From Glycine soja (taxonomy: Eukaryota; Streptophyta; Magnoliopsida; Fabales; Fabaceae): a stretch of DNA of 64,000 nt. Location of the stretch: contig NC_041020.1 in assembly GCF_004193775.1 (NCBI RefSeq), forward strand, positions 5,351,657 through 5,415,656, written 5' to 3'. A model generated the notes under the pieces. That model ran no database searches. It was not told the DNA's origin and saw only the letters and a program-made list of their open reading frames with translations. A program made the translations under genes and the position numbers. Below are positions 23,622 to 35,708 of this stretch, piece after piece. The stretch's first letter is position 1. Each line of letters opens with the position of its first letter.

Positions 23622-25281
23622 GCTCCATGAAAAAAGGATGAATCAAAAGACTAATGCAAACACTAACCGGTCGAGTGAGAAAGAACAAAGACAAAGGAAA
23701 ATGAAATTATTATTCCACCAATGTTTCATTTAGTTTTTATCCCTATGATGTGGCAACCACATATATGTATGCGTAGTTAGTTATCACTTAGAAACTTAAC
23801 GTGTAAATTTAGTTATTTTAATGGCATTACATGAGACCAACTAATTAATAACAGAGAAATTATAACTATTCTAGAAACCAATTTGATTTACTATTACAAT
23901 TTCAATTTTTTATTGTTGTTAATTCATTAATTAATAATTTTTTACAATATAAAAAAATTAAAACAGGAATCCAAATATTTGATGTGAAATATTAAAAGAT
24001 AATAAAAATTAAATATTAGTAAAAATAATAAATAACAAATGTAGAAATTTTGTATTACTAAATTGAAAGTTTAGTTTTAGAAGAAATATTTTTACTCATT
24101 AAAAAAAAAACTTCCAATGATACGGCAATATAACTAACCCGCATGAGCGTGGACCCTTTCACGTTTTAAAATATTTTGGGGTCTGTGTGTTTGGCACGAA
24201 AAGGGCAGCAGTTAAATCATGTACCCTTTAGGTCTTAAGGCACTGTCTATTTGTCTATTTACGTTATTTTCTCATAATACCTTGCAAATCTATTGCTAGC
24301 TAAGTAGCCAGAATTGAGAAAAAATAGAAAGGTTATTATGGGAATTGACACACCATATTGGAAGACAGTGATTAGTTTCAATTCTAATTTGAGGGAACAA
24401 GTAACTGCACTATATCATGCCTAAAGGAAACTAAAATCATAGATAAAATATGTTAATTATGATAACCATTCGTTATTGCTTCTCTTAGAAATTAGTTCAC
24501 TATTCTTTTTTAGTTTTTTCTTGGAATTGAGAAATTGATTTCCTAGATATATACGGTGATGTGCTGAAATTGGGAACTGATTAATTTTGCGCAATAGCAG
24601 TTGCATTCTTTTTATTATTGTAGTGAATCACTAGGCTAATATCACAACAAAACACATAAACGGTTGACCTGAAATTTAATTACTATCTTATGTTAACCAA
24701 ATGAGTTGAACTTTCCACGTAGCCAGGTAGCTAGGTATCACCTTTAGGCAAGCCACAATTAGATTTAGGATGAAAATAAAAACTTGGTAATTTTGTCCAT
24801 GGAATGAGAATAGATATGGAAAAATACTACAAGAAAAACAGAAGCTCAAGCTTCCATAGCAATAATATAACAATAATATATTAAGAGTATATGGAATGCA
24901 TGGTTTTTTTTTTTTCTTTAGATAACTATGATAGAATGAAGAGACACTATCCTAATACTATCATTAAAAAGTTTACCAAAGGAATCTCTCTAAAAAAGGT
25001 TACCCATCAAACAAGATTTTAGGCCCGGTTCGTTTTTACTGAAAGAAAGACGAAGAAAGTGGAGACAAAGACGAAAAACGAAAAAAGTATCTATTTTCAC
25101 CGTTCATTTGAGTATAAAGTAAATAGTCAATTTGGTACAAAATCCACCCAAATAAGTTTGCATCCAAAACTGAGCGAATTTGTGAAGAAAGAAGACTGAA
25201 ATTGAGGCGTTTATAAAAAATTATTCTTGTGTGAAAAATATGAAACACACCGAGAGCTTAAATTCAAATATGCACCCCAAT
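23622..25281. other. AT-rich intergenic DNA, no gene seen
   Basis: No supported gene. Near 25.02 kb the phrase GGCCCGGTTCGTTTTTACTG looks like the end of a plant DNA transposon, but no partner end was found. Confidence 0.5.
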
Positions 25282-25351
25282 CATATTCGAATATGGAAGA
25301 CCTAGAGAACAACCAACATATTCGAATATGCACTAATCATATTCGAATATG
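25282..25351. repeat. Three exact copies of a 14-bp palindrome
   Basis: CATATTCGAATATG, a perfect palindrome, occurs at 25282-25295, 25317-25330 and 25338-25351. Start-to-start distances are 35 and 21 bases. A half-matching fourth copy (AATTCAAATATG) lies just upstream at about 25261-25272. Confidence 0.9.
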
Positions 25352-28300
25352 GTAACACCCAACTAAATTATACAATTTTAGCATACTTTGTTTCAAAAAA
25401 GTAAAATCGTTTTACAAAAAATAATAAAGTAGAAAAAACAACACCACATGGATAAGAACGTATTTTAACAAATGCTTTGTTTATATTTTTATATTTTATT
25501 ATCCACTATATCATTTTATTTTCTCTCAATTCATCTTTCTTTAATTCTCCGATGAACAATCTCACTTTTTAGTCTCTTTCATTTTTTTTCTTTCCTTTTC
25601 ATTTATTTTCATTTCTCTCCTTTTTTTCCCCTCTTTCATCACAACTGAGCACAACCTTAATGACATTGAGAAGAATTAAACTCACATCCATATAAAAAAA
25701 AAAATGAAAGTTAACACTAGATCTTTAACTACTTAATTATTGCAACCCACACTGGCACGTAAATAAACAAGAAGTGGGTCCTTTCTTCTGTAGACCCAGT
25801 TAAGAAAGGAACCAGACGTGGTGGACAAGTGTACGAACTGGATCTCGAACCAGATACCAATTGCACTTACCCGATGATCAACTTGACCAAAAGAAAAATA
25901 TAAGGTAAAGAAAATGATATAACATGTACCTGAATCAAATGGCAAAGTCAAATTGTGAACTTTCCTTGTCCACTTGTCCTTGCGATTCATAGCATTTTGA
26001 AATTTGATTTGACAAAACTAACGTATGGTAAGTACATGTACAATGTAGAGTACAATTATAGTTTGGTTAATGACAAACATACCAATCTTGGTCTCCCACT
26101 AAATAATACAAAAATTAGTAAATTCGAATTAAATCCCTAACTTTTAATTTACTTATTGTCTCATGCCATCACATCCACATATAGAAATATGAATGTACAA
26201 TCTAATGATTATAATATTTCAATTAGTAACAAAGATTGAATTTATGAATAAAAGTTTACTAAATTTAATTTTTATAGAATATATCATTGGAGAAGAACAA
26301 TAATTTTAGATATGATTAAAGTTTTAGATTAAAAATTAATCTCATAATCGATGTAAAAAAAAATCAAAACTTACAAAAAAAAAAAATATTTTGAGATCTT
26401 CCGAAAAAACAAAGATATCCTGTATATAAATGGTAAAACATAATTGCAAAAACTATATACATGAAATGATGTGTGTATAGAAGTTGGTGGTTGTAACATT
26501 AATCTTTATGTAAGTTCTTAGAGGCTCGAAAAAACAAATTAAGAGAGAGAAGGGGGTTGAGATAAAGTGAAGAACAATCGGAAGACAAGAATGAAAGGGG
26601 AGTCTATATCTGTCTAATGATAGTGTTGACCATTCAGTCCACTCAACCAGACTCACACGGGAAGTGCAGGGAGAAAGCATTAGTCTAGTGAGATTTTTGG
26701 TACTCATTCTTCTGAATGCATCTAAGCTTTTGATTTAGTGGAAGATGCAATAGAAAGTACCATTTCTACTCATTAATTTCCACCATATGTTATGCATGAT
26801 CTTTCTCCACTTGCTTGAGTGGTTAAGAACAAGTTCATCTCTTTCTATATCTCCCCTGAATGAGTAAATTTTCGTCAATTTTATGGGAAATTGATGAAAT
26901 ATACGACGAAATTCAAGAAACTACGTACATGGACACCAATTTAGTGTACCAATAGTAGTCAGTACGTAAGTAAATTAATGATATTATTAATACATAACCT
27001 TTACTTTAAACATGGTTTCAATTATTAAATTTGTGCATTTGTTGTTGAGAGATATCAATCCTTAAATATATGTTAATACTTAAAAAAATTATTCTTTAAG
27101 TTTCAGCATGTACTTATTATGAGTAATTAAAAAAAAATGTAACGCCATTGATAACAAATGCTTGAAACCGAAGATGCAGATATATACAATCTCCAAGTGA
27201 TATTTTATTTCATTAATCTCACTAAAAAAATGAATCATTTAAAGTTGTTATAAGGGTCAGCATATGTCATTTTCGTTTTAAATTTATAAAGACGTTATTG
27301 TAGAAAGAAGTGGCAACGTGGAACTGTTGGCCTCTGCCTGATTGGATAGTGAACAATGCCACTAGAAACTTTTCTAACCCTTTCTCTCTCCTTTAATCAA
27401 AGCGTATCACGTTCAAATTTCATATATCCTTGAAGCTTCATGATATAAATTAATTAAAAAAAAGAAATTTCGGATTTGATAAAGAAAAGTGATGAAATAT
27501 TGACTGTTTAACAAGAGAGTTGCATGATTTGTTTATAGATAATTCTTAAAAAGTAGATTTGAATTTAAGTTAATGATATAAACTAGCTGTTATATTTTGA
27601 TTATATCTTTTAAAAAATAAGATATGAGATCTCCAATAATAATCTATAATAAAATATTATGTTAATTCATGTAATACCAATTGATTGTTTGATACTACCT
27701 TGAGTCTCTAAGATCTAATTAACTAATTCATTAAAATTAAAAAAAAAATAATTAATTTAATTATGAGCAATAAATTCATCTCAAATTAATATTTGTTTTC
27801 AAAACTACTTCATGAACAAAACTAAAAACATTAATGAGCTATATTTTTTCATTGGTCACGTCATTCTAAGACTGACTTTAATTAAGAGATATATTTTTAT
27901 GAAAAAATAATTAATAAAAAAATATTTTATATTAGAACTTATAAAAATAACAAGTCACACTTTTAATTAATTTAGATTTTTTTTTGGTGAATGATTAATT
28001 TAGATTTTATAATAAGTAGCGAAGGCAATATTATTATTTACCTGTATATATCTTAAGAAAAAAAAAGGTAGGGACACATTCTTTTTACAAACTCATTTGG
28101 ATTGTGAATGAAAATCATCTAAGTCCTACTGAATTATTTAGGTCACACTTTTAAACTAGTAAGACTCACATGAATTTTGAAAAATGAAAGAATATATTAA
28201 AAAGAAAGTATACACATAATTAAGGAACATTAAATAAATATAAAATTTTGTTATGATTAGACAGAGAAAAAAATATAATAATTATAATAACAATCTTTGA

Positions 28301-28474
28301 TTAACATGAGAGTGCTTTGTATTATTCATTTTCAATTCTTCCAGATCATAAAAGAAAGACTGAAAAAAAAAAATATAATAACAGTTGTTTATAAGTGAAA
28401 AAATAATTAATGGTACTTTCAATTTGTAAAATATTGATATTTAAAAAAGAAATAGAAAATACTAAAACACCAAA

Positions 28475-28516
<42 letters not shown>

Positions 28517-30655
28517 CAGAGATAACTATTGAACGCATGAGTTAATTAACATGAGTTTGAGTTTTTGAGCAAATAATTCGTTAATTACTCACTAGAATAT
28601 TTTATTATCTATAATAATATTCTTAAAAGTGCATATATATATGTATAGTTTGTACCAAAGCAAAGAGCAGAGATAGGTATTATCTTGGGAGGGTGACAAA
28701 TAATAACTATTTTCAAATCTTTACTATCATTCACGTTCATGACCCCAAATTGTTCACAAGGGCAATTAATGACCATGTGGATTGTGGAATAACCATGAGA
28801 ATATGCCAGAAAAGACGAAAACATAAGACCTAGACAACTTTTTAGCAGCTAAATTAAACAAACGCAGCAGCATGATGCATTCAGCATTTATGGCATACTT
28901 TTGGCGTGGAGAGTGATATTAGCAGAATTACCTTATTTTTTCTCCTGTGATTAATTACTATTGAAGTTGTTATTTGCCACAGCCAAATTAATAGACGTTG
29001 ATTAATACCAAGTACCTAACCCTACTAAGGAAAAGTGATTGCTGATCAAACATTTGGCTTCTATTTGATCCATACACATATAATTGTTTTTGGAGGTCCC
29101 GGAAATAAGTGGTTCTTGAGTCATCAAAAATATTCTTAATCTCTTGCTTTCTTTGATCTTCTAGTTACGAATTTGGCAAGTTTCATGAATATAGAAATGG
29201 ACTCTCCTTTATGGAAATTTAAATGCGGCTGGCGATGTGAGTTAAGAAATTACCTACTGAACAGAGCAAGTAGATTTGCAAGTTGAATGTTTTAATAGGA
29301 TGTTTGGTTTAGTAATTTTAAAAAATAGTTAAGTTTTATTTTTTGAAAAAATATCACAAGAAATTGAGAAATAAAAAAAAACACTTTTTTTAATAAATCA
29401 ATCTAACTATAGTTACCTTAAAATAAGTAAATCCTTAATTTTTTTGGAAGTTCTATCAACGGATAAAACTTAGGTAGGAATATAAGTGAGAGAAAAATAA
29501 CAATTAATATTATGTGTACGTACATAATAAATCATAGATATATTAAAGTGTATAAATTTTGATGCGATGATTATTTCTTAATAAAAAGATTGACAATTTT
29601 TAGCGAGATATTATTTTCATAATTTTTTTACTCACGAAGTTTAAATTAAAATTTTTTAGTGACTTACACTACATATTTCTATGCAATTTATCCTTATTTT
29701 ATTTGTAATGATCCAAAAGTGGATTGATTAAAGGCCTATATTTCCCCTTCTATTGAATGTGAATTTTACTTTTATATGTGTGTCGAGTTTTAAGTTTAAC
29801 CATAGGTAAAACAAACATGCTCTTTGGTTAAGGTTTGTGATTTGTTGGTTATAGTCCATTGAAGTCACCTTCAAAACCTGCCTTTCCCAGCCTCGTTTTT
29901 CCACACCCCTTTCTTACGTCATTTGAGAGAATACAATCCTAATCCAACAGAGAATCAGCTTGGAAATAACACACTTAATTAAGTGACTTATTTAACTCCA
30001 AAATTTTGCTGTGTTTGCTTTCATCGAAACAGTCTTCCAATAGAGTTATTTAATTATACTCCCCATGATATGAAATGCCTTTGTCGCTCTTAGGTAAGCA
30101 TATTTTTCTACAAAATGATTATATCCACAAACCCAAGTTGCGCTCACCCTTTTGGGCCACTTATGTATGTGAATCATGCCATTCATCCAAAACATGTAAC
30201 ATATATCATATATCATATGTACATACATACATAACTTCATTAATGCTTTTTAGAGAAAGCAAAGAGAGCATATAAATGCAATTAACCAATTAAACCCGCA
30301 TATAGACACCAATCTCATGACATTCCCATAATCCCATGGGTTCATAATCTTTTATAATAGACAAAACTTAGCTGCTTTTAGTACCTTTTTTCTAATTAGA
30401 TTTAAGATTTCTTTTTTAATTTACAAAATAAAACTTTGGCTTAAAAGTTAGCATAAGTCATTAAAGCTGTGAAAACTCCAACTTTGATTAAATAACAATA
30501 CTATAAATACTTAAAAAAAACTACATGTAAGGTTTATCTTTAACAAGATGGACAAAACTTAAATACAATTTCGTAACTTTTATTAAAACTGTTGTTCAAT
30601 TATAATTAAAGTTTCATTTCAGTAATTCATAATAAAAAATTAATAAAGATTACCA
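25352..30655. other. AT-rich intergenic DNA, no gene seen
   Basis: No supported gene over 5.3 kb. Short frames here (for example 26453-26707 on the minus strand) show no domain or composition change. Contents are A/T runs, the microsatellite near 28.48 kb and unassigned repeats. Confidence 0.5.
28475..28516. repeat. Compound (AT)n(AG)n microsatellite
   Basis: About 22 bases of AT directly followed by about 20 bases of AG. Confidence 0.95.

Positions 30656-30656
<1 letters not shown>

Positions 30657-30735
<79 letters not shown>
30657..30735. repeat. (AT)39 microsatellite upstream of the bZIP gene
   Basis: Seventy-nine bases of uninterrupted AT, ending about 295 bp upstream of the bZIP TATA box. 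The frames that encode alternating Ile/Tyr across it are artefacts of the repeat. Confidence 0.97.
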
Positions 30736-30741
<6 letters not shown>

Positions 30742-31029
30742 CTGACAAAGAATAGTACCAAAAACACATATAAGAAACTAGCAATTTGTAATAACAAAAT
30801 TGTAGAGGATTTGTGCCATGATGCCAAGAGGATGCATGCTTTATTATGCAACAAAGAAAAAATTTTAAACATAGACTTAATTTGGGCATAAACCATTAGA
30901 TTTGATAAACTGGTTGATGATGCAGTTATTTTTGAACTAATTAGAGAATGCATGCCAATTCCATTCCATTGCATCAATAATGTAACAAGCATATTATCAA
31001 GTGGGGTCACTTCCATCATTTTCTCTCCC

Positions 31030-31036
31030 TATATAA
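31030..31036 (+). promoter_or_regulatory. TATA box of the bZIP gene
   Basis: TATATAA lies 153 bp upstream of the ATG, followed by a C/T-rich leader (CTACTCTTCCCACTCTTTCC), the usual look of a plant transcription start region. The start site would fall near 31060, giving a leader of about 130 bases without an upstream ATG that I can see. The long sucrose-control uORF leader of group S1 bZIPs is therefore not present. Confidence 0.65.
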
Positions 31037-31188
31037 TACCTACTCTTCCCACTCTTTCCTTCCTCCTTCTCAAAACCAATTGAACTCTCTCCATCACTCA
31101 CTCACTACTATAGTACTCTTCCTCCAAACAATTAAGGCCTCAATAATCTTCTTCCAAAACCCCCCCCAAAAAAAGAGAAGAAAAAACC

Positions 31189-31851
31189 ATGCAAAGCAGG
31201 GAAGTAGTCTCAGGCCTCAATTATTTACTCCCTTCAAACCCTTGTCCCTACCCTCCTAACAACAACAACTACACCACCATGTTCCAAAACAACATTAATC
31301 CCACATTTCAGTTCCAAAGATTCTCTAACCAAATATATGGCTATAACAATATTAACAACACTCCCTATCATAAAGTTCCCGACTTATTCAGTCCTCAATC
31401 CTCATGTATAAGCAGCAACTCCACTTCTGATGAGGCTGATGAGCAAAACCTGAGCCTCATCAACGAGAGGAAGCACAGGAGAATGATATCGAACCGCGAA
31501 TCGGCGCGAAGATCACGCATGAGGAAGCAGAAGCACCTTGATGAGCTCTGGTCACAAGTGGTGTGGCTCAGGAATGAGAACCACCAGCTCATGGACAAGC
31601 TGAACCATGTCTCAGAGAGCCATGACCAAGTGATGCAAGAGAATGCTCAACTCAAAGAACAAGCTTTGGAACTTCGCCAAATGATTAGGGACATGCAGAT
31701 ACATAGCCCTTGCCCCTCCTCCTTCATAACCCCTTTGGAAGATCATCATCATGATGTTGATCATGTGATTCCTTCAGCATATCTCAGATCTGATTCTTCA
31801 AACCAATTATCCAACTCGTGTAACAACAACATGGACGACCTCCTTGGCTGA
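31189..31851 (+). CDS. bZIP43: bZIP transcription factor, bZIP42/43 type
   Basis: Encodes a 220-residue nuclear DNA-binding protein; family members bind ACGT-core sites as dimers. The N-terminus (1-80) is rich in Asn, Pro and Tyr and looks disordered. The basic region is at about 93-112, with the invariant N-x7-R at Asn102 and Arg110 (NRESARRSR). The zipper starts exactly nine residues later with Leu120, Leu127 and Leu134, then Val141, Val148, Leu155, Leu162 and Met169 at the heptad positions, so it is long but weaker in the middle. The motif DELWSQVVWLRNENHQL is characteristic of the Arabidopsis bZIP42/43 group, as is the STSDEADEQ stretch before the basic region. The gene is intronless, as usual for the group. 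The C-terminus has a His/Asp-rich patch (185-192) and ends DDLLG. The ATG is the first in the leader. Direct target genes cannot be inferred. Confidence 0.93.
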   Translation: MQSREVVSGLNYLLPSNPCPYPPNNNNYTTMFQNNINPTFQFQRFSNQIYGYNNINNTPYHKVPDLFSPQSSCISSNSTSDEADEQNLSLINERKHRRMISNRESARRSRMRKQKHLDELWSQVVWLRNENHQLMDKLNHVSESHDQVMQENAQLKEQALELRQMIRDMQIHSPCPSSFITPLEDHHHDVDHVIPSAYLRSDSSNQLSNSCNNNMDDLLG

Positions 31852-32166
31852 ATTTGATCAATACAAGGGGCAGACCAAATTTTTAATTATCATCTAAATT
31901 AATCTCCTTTAATTAGTTGATATTTATCTTTTTTTTTTTTTTCCTTTTGTTTTGTTTTTTTCTTCTGTGTCTGTGTGGAAGTCAAAAACAATAGTCTTTT
32001 TTCTCCCTTTTGAGCTTTGTACGTGAGGAAGAAAAAGATAAATGGCAATAACATGTACCTGATGAGTATCTTTAATTTTATCCTTTAGCTCATTAACTTT
32101 GAAACTACCTCCTCTCTCTTTCTAAAAAAAGGTGTGTGTATTGTCTAGTTTTTATGTACTTGTCTG
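31852..32166 (+). other. 3' region of the bZIP gene
   Basis: T-rich tracts and GTGTCTGTGTGG-like stretches follow the stop codon; this most likely holds the 3' UTR and polyadenylation site. No separate gene is seen. Confidence 0.4.
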
Positions 32167-32331
32167 CAAGGTTTTAAATTGCAGTCTTAATCACAGTTTC
32201 ATCTTAACCTTTAACATTGCAGAAAATTGTAGAGAAATGCGGTCAAGATAAGGTTGAGAAGAGTTTAAAAACTTCATCATTGCAGTCAAAATTGTAGTCA
32301 CAGACTGTTTTCTGAAACCTTGATATTATAC
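32167..32331. mobile_element. hAT-type MITE, decayed
   Basis: The left end CAAGGTTTTAAATTGCAG and the right end (reverse complement CAAGGTTTCAGAAAACAG) belong to the same family as the MITE in GAUT9 intron 1. Eight-base flanks do not match, so the target duplication has decayed or the ends are slightly off. It lies just 3' of the bZIP gene and could contribute to its transcript end. Confidence 0.6.
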
Positions 32332-34260
32332 CATAGCTAGACATTTTAAGATGCTGAAGAGTTATCTATTGGTATTGTGCAATAAACATATAAATAGGCT
32401 GAAGAGTTATCTATAATACTACTGGGTTAACTGTTAATTAGTTCAAACTTATTGGACACCTAGTATTGTCAGAAACACCATCATGATTAATTCCTTCCCA
32501 TAAAACAATATAGAAAGAAAGCCTTCATGACCTCATCATCTTCTAGTAATATCCACAGAATTGTGGACAGATAAAAGAGAATTGAAAAGAAGAATAGGGT
32601 CATGTAATGAATAAAGAAAAAAATATGAAGCAAAAAAGAAAAATATATATGAATGTGAAGATAGCATAATCCTAATATATGATGTGTGTAAAATAATGGA
32701 GGTAATTATGTCAGGTGGAATTGGGATGGGGAGAGTAGGACATGACACAGAAATAAAAGGGTGTCTGTAGTGGTCATTGGCTGATGATAGAAAAGTTGCC
32801 ATAAAAAGGAGAACATTTGGACAGGCCACCCACTAAAATTTTTATCACTATAATTTATATCTTTTCCAGAGCTAGCTTGACTGCATATTATTGGAAAATA
32901 ACTAAAACTTTGGTTATTTACTTTCCCATGTTTTGATGGGGATCCAACACAAGTTGTGCACTAGCCCAATGTCACTGTTCATGCACCTTTTCTCTATAAT
33001 AATATGGCTCTCGATGAAAAAAAAAAAACCTTAGAAATTAGTGCAAGTATGTGTGCACACATGCACAAAAATAATGTTTTCGCGAGTTCACCCCATGATG
33101 TTCTTTTGATTTTTTGCTTTTGGGTATATCTTTTGACATTCCCGTTATGGTACTTCAAATGTTGCAAAATTCAAGAAGAGCAACACCTGAATGATATAAT
33201 TATATAACATCTGAAAATTAGGCACAAATTCTTGGCGTGGTAGTTGGTCGGTGTGGTTAGTAATTTGCTTCTCCAAGCAAAGGTAAATGGGATTAGTCAT
33301 GAGTTGGTTTACTCATAGTTTATGGTCAATATGTTTGGACACATCAGAAGCCAAAGAGTTCAAAAGTCAGAAAACAAAGAAGTGGAAATTTAATTAGCCC
33401 ATGAATAAAACAAAAGCAAAATACTACTAAAATGTAGTAGCAAATTAGCAATGAATAATCACCGACAAAAAATGATGTAGTCATCGTTGGCACGTTCACA
33501 CACATCCCTCTTTTGTCTTGTTTATCTACTCCAAAAGTCATAGATATTCTCGACTTATCTAATCTCGCATACAAACTTAGTATGTTAAGTAGAGTTTATT
33601 AATTAAATTACTTTATTGTATTTCTAATGCATTCTTTTAAGTTTAGTTAAAGTGTAGGCAGTACATAAATCACTCTATCTATATTATGAAATTTGATTTA
33701 GTTAGAAAAATGAGATAATATTACACGGCCATAAAAACTCTTATGTAATTAATTTTTTACTTTTCTTAAACTAATTAGTAAAATAAAGATATTGAAAGAC
33801 TTCATTAATTTATTATATATTTCATGGTTTTGTTAACAAGTTTCTAAATAACACTGGATATAATTTACCGAACTTTAATTAAACTGATTTAGTATAAGTA
33901 CGGAATCAGGATCTAGTTTAGCAGCAATGAACAATGGACTACATGAATAAAATTTAACAGTGATGACATGCATGGAGATTCAAAATATGAATTTTGGGCC
34001 CCGAATTTGATGTTTAAAACTCTAATGAAGCCTATGGCTTGGAGTCTTGGACTCCGTTTGAATTTTGGGCTGATATTTTGTTTGGTAATTGGCATGGAGT
34101 TAATTTTTAACATGTTTTTTTATATATAGTTAATTTTCAACATTAATCTTAGGCACAAATCGTTGTCCATATGTGTATTTTATTTGATAAAAGAATGTGT
34201 AGGATTTCGTGAAGGAAAAATTATTATTATTACTAAAAAAACAATTAGGTTTACTTTTTG
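32332..34260. other. Intergenic DNA, no gene seen
   Basis: No supported gene. A short duplicated phrase GCTGAAGAGTTATCTAT occurs at about 32353 and 32399. The remainder is AT-rich. Confidence 0.5.
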
Positions 34261-35160
34261 AGAAATTAATGATACTTTTATGGAGATTTTAAGTAAAATT
34301 TTTGTTGTTAAATAGACCATTAAAAATTATTAGGTAAAGTCAAAAGGTTTTTTATTATTGCAAAATATTATTACACCTTAGTCCCTTGTCACGAAAACAT
34401 TTTTAACAGAATTTGAATTGAACTCATTTTTTTCTATCTTAGTTTAGTTATTTTATTACTTGAAGTACATCATTACAGATATCTTTGTAAAATTGTTTTA
34501 AAAAGTAACAATTTTAATCAAAAGTCAATTGTATGTGGAAATGAACTAAACCAATCAAGTTGCCATAAGTTTGGTTGGGTTGTTTAGACAAAAGTAAACA
34601 TCAATTGTATTGAAAAAAGAAAAACAAAACAATAGGTTGGCACTTGGCATGAATTCGGCACAAATCCACCAAATCAAAGTTATTAACAGGGGGATTAATG
34701 AGAAACAATTTGAAACTTATATCTAGTATGAACGGAAAATTAATATAACTAAATAGTATAAAATAAATAATTACACATGTTGGAGTAAAGAAAGGAATAG
34801 AAAGAAAAAAAAAAGTGTGATAACTATTGCGATTTTAAAATAAGTTTAATTTGATAAGTTCTCAGTATAAATATTTCTATACTTTAATTACTTGAATATA
34901 ATTTTTGAATTAATCATTATAAAATTAATAAACTAATTATAAAGATATGACAATTTGTGACTAAATTACAGTAAAAAAATATTTATATTATGATTGCATT
35001 CTAATTAGATTCTTAGAAACCAAGAAAAATAATAAAGAATAAATAATTTTTTTCTTATTATCATTTAATAAAAGATTGTGACATGTGAGTCATGAGACAA
35101 GTTAGCCTAATTTTATAATAATTATTTTAAAAATTATATTATAATAATAATAATTTATAA
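34261..35160. repeat. 0.9-kb segment duplicated at 47.0-47.9 kb
   Basis: From GAAATTAATGATACTTTTAT to the (TAA)n near 35.15 kb this segment matches 47025-47930 in the same orientation, with only scattered substitutions and small indels. Sequence outside these limits does not match. It ends about 550 bp upstream of the GAUT9 start codon. No coding frame. Confidence 0.9.
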
Positions 35161-35708
35161 TTACTAAAAAATTTTCAATAACAGAAATAAAAAATAGAAT
35201 AAATGTGAAAAATAAACTGGAATAAAGAATCGATTGAGATGCACACAGCCAAAGATGAGAAGGAAAGAAAGTCAAAATAAGGGGAAATTTTTTATAATTT
35301 TTTAATAAATGAAGAGAAAAAAATTGAGATGGAGCCCGGGTTTGTCGTAAGATTCAGGCTGAAAACCATTACTAGGCCACCTCTTCACATTCCGCGTACC
35401 ACCATCACACAAACACAATCTCACTTCACAATCTCGCAACTAAACACGCACTCTGCATTCATTGAATTATCTCAATTCTAGAACTTCACCATCACCTTTG
35501 TCCCAATCCCCAATCCTCCTATTTAATTTGGTGTCCCTAAATCACCATGCCAACTTCACTTTCCAAATTCCATGCTTCAATTCAAAATTAACAAAAATTA
35601 AAACACACCCATCATCACTTTTCAACACTGATTCTTCAAATTCTTGGATCTGACTCTGCTCTCCACAGTTACCAAAGCTACGTTCTTTGGTGCTAAGTTC
35701 AAGATCCA
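35161..35708 (+). other. Presumed promoter and 5' leader of the GAUT9-like gene
   Basis: The AT-rich sequence changes near 35.34 kb to C/A-rich DNA (CACCATCACACAAACACAAT near 35.40 kb), as in plant promoters and leaders. Several short frames overlap here, but none continues into exon 1 in frame. An upstream ATG lies near 35462; if it is in the mRNA it would open a 63-codon uORF. Confidence 0.4.

Noticed and set aside
26453..26707. 84-codon minus-strand frame considered as a small secreted peptide
   Set aside because: No signal peptide at the start, no known peptide motif at the end, and no codon-usage change from its surroundings.
30627..31019. Frames encoding Ile/Tyr repeats on both strands
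   Set aside because: They are translations of the (AT)39 microsatellite with short random tails.
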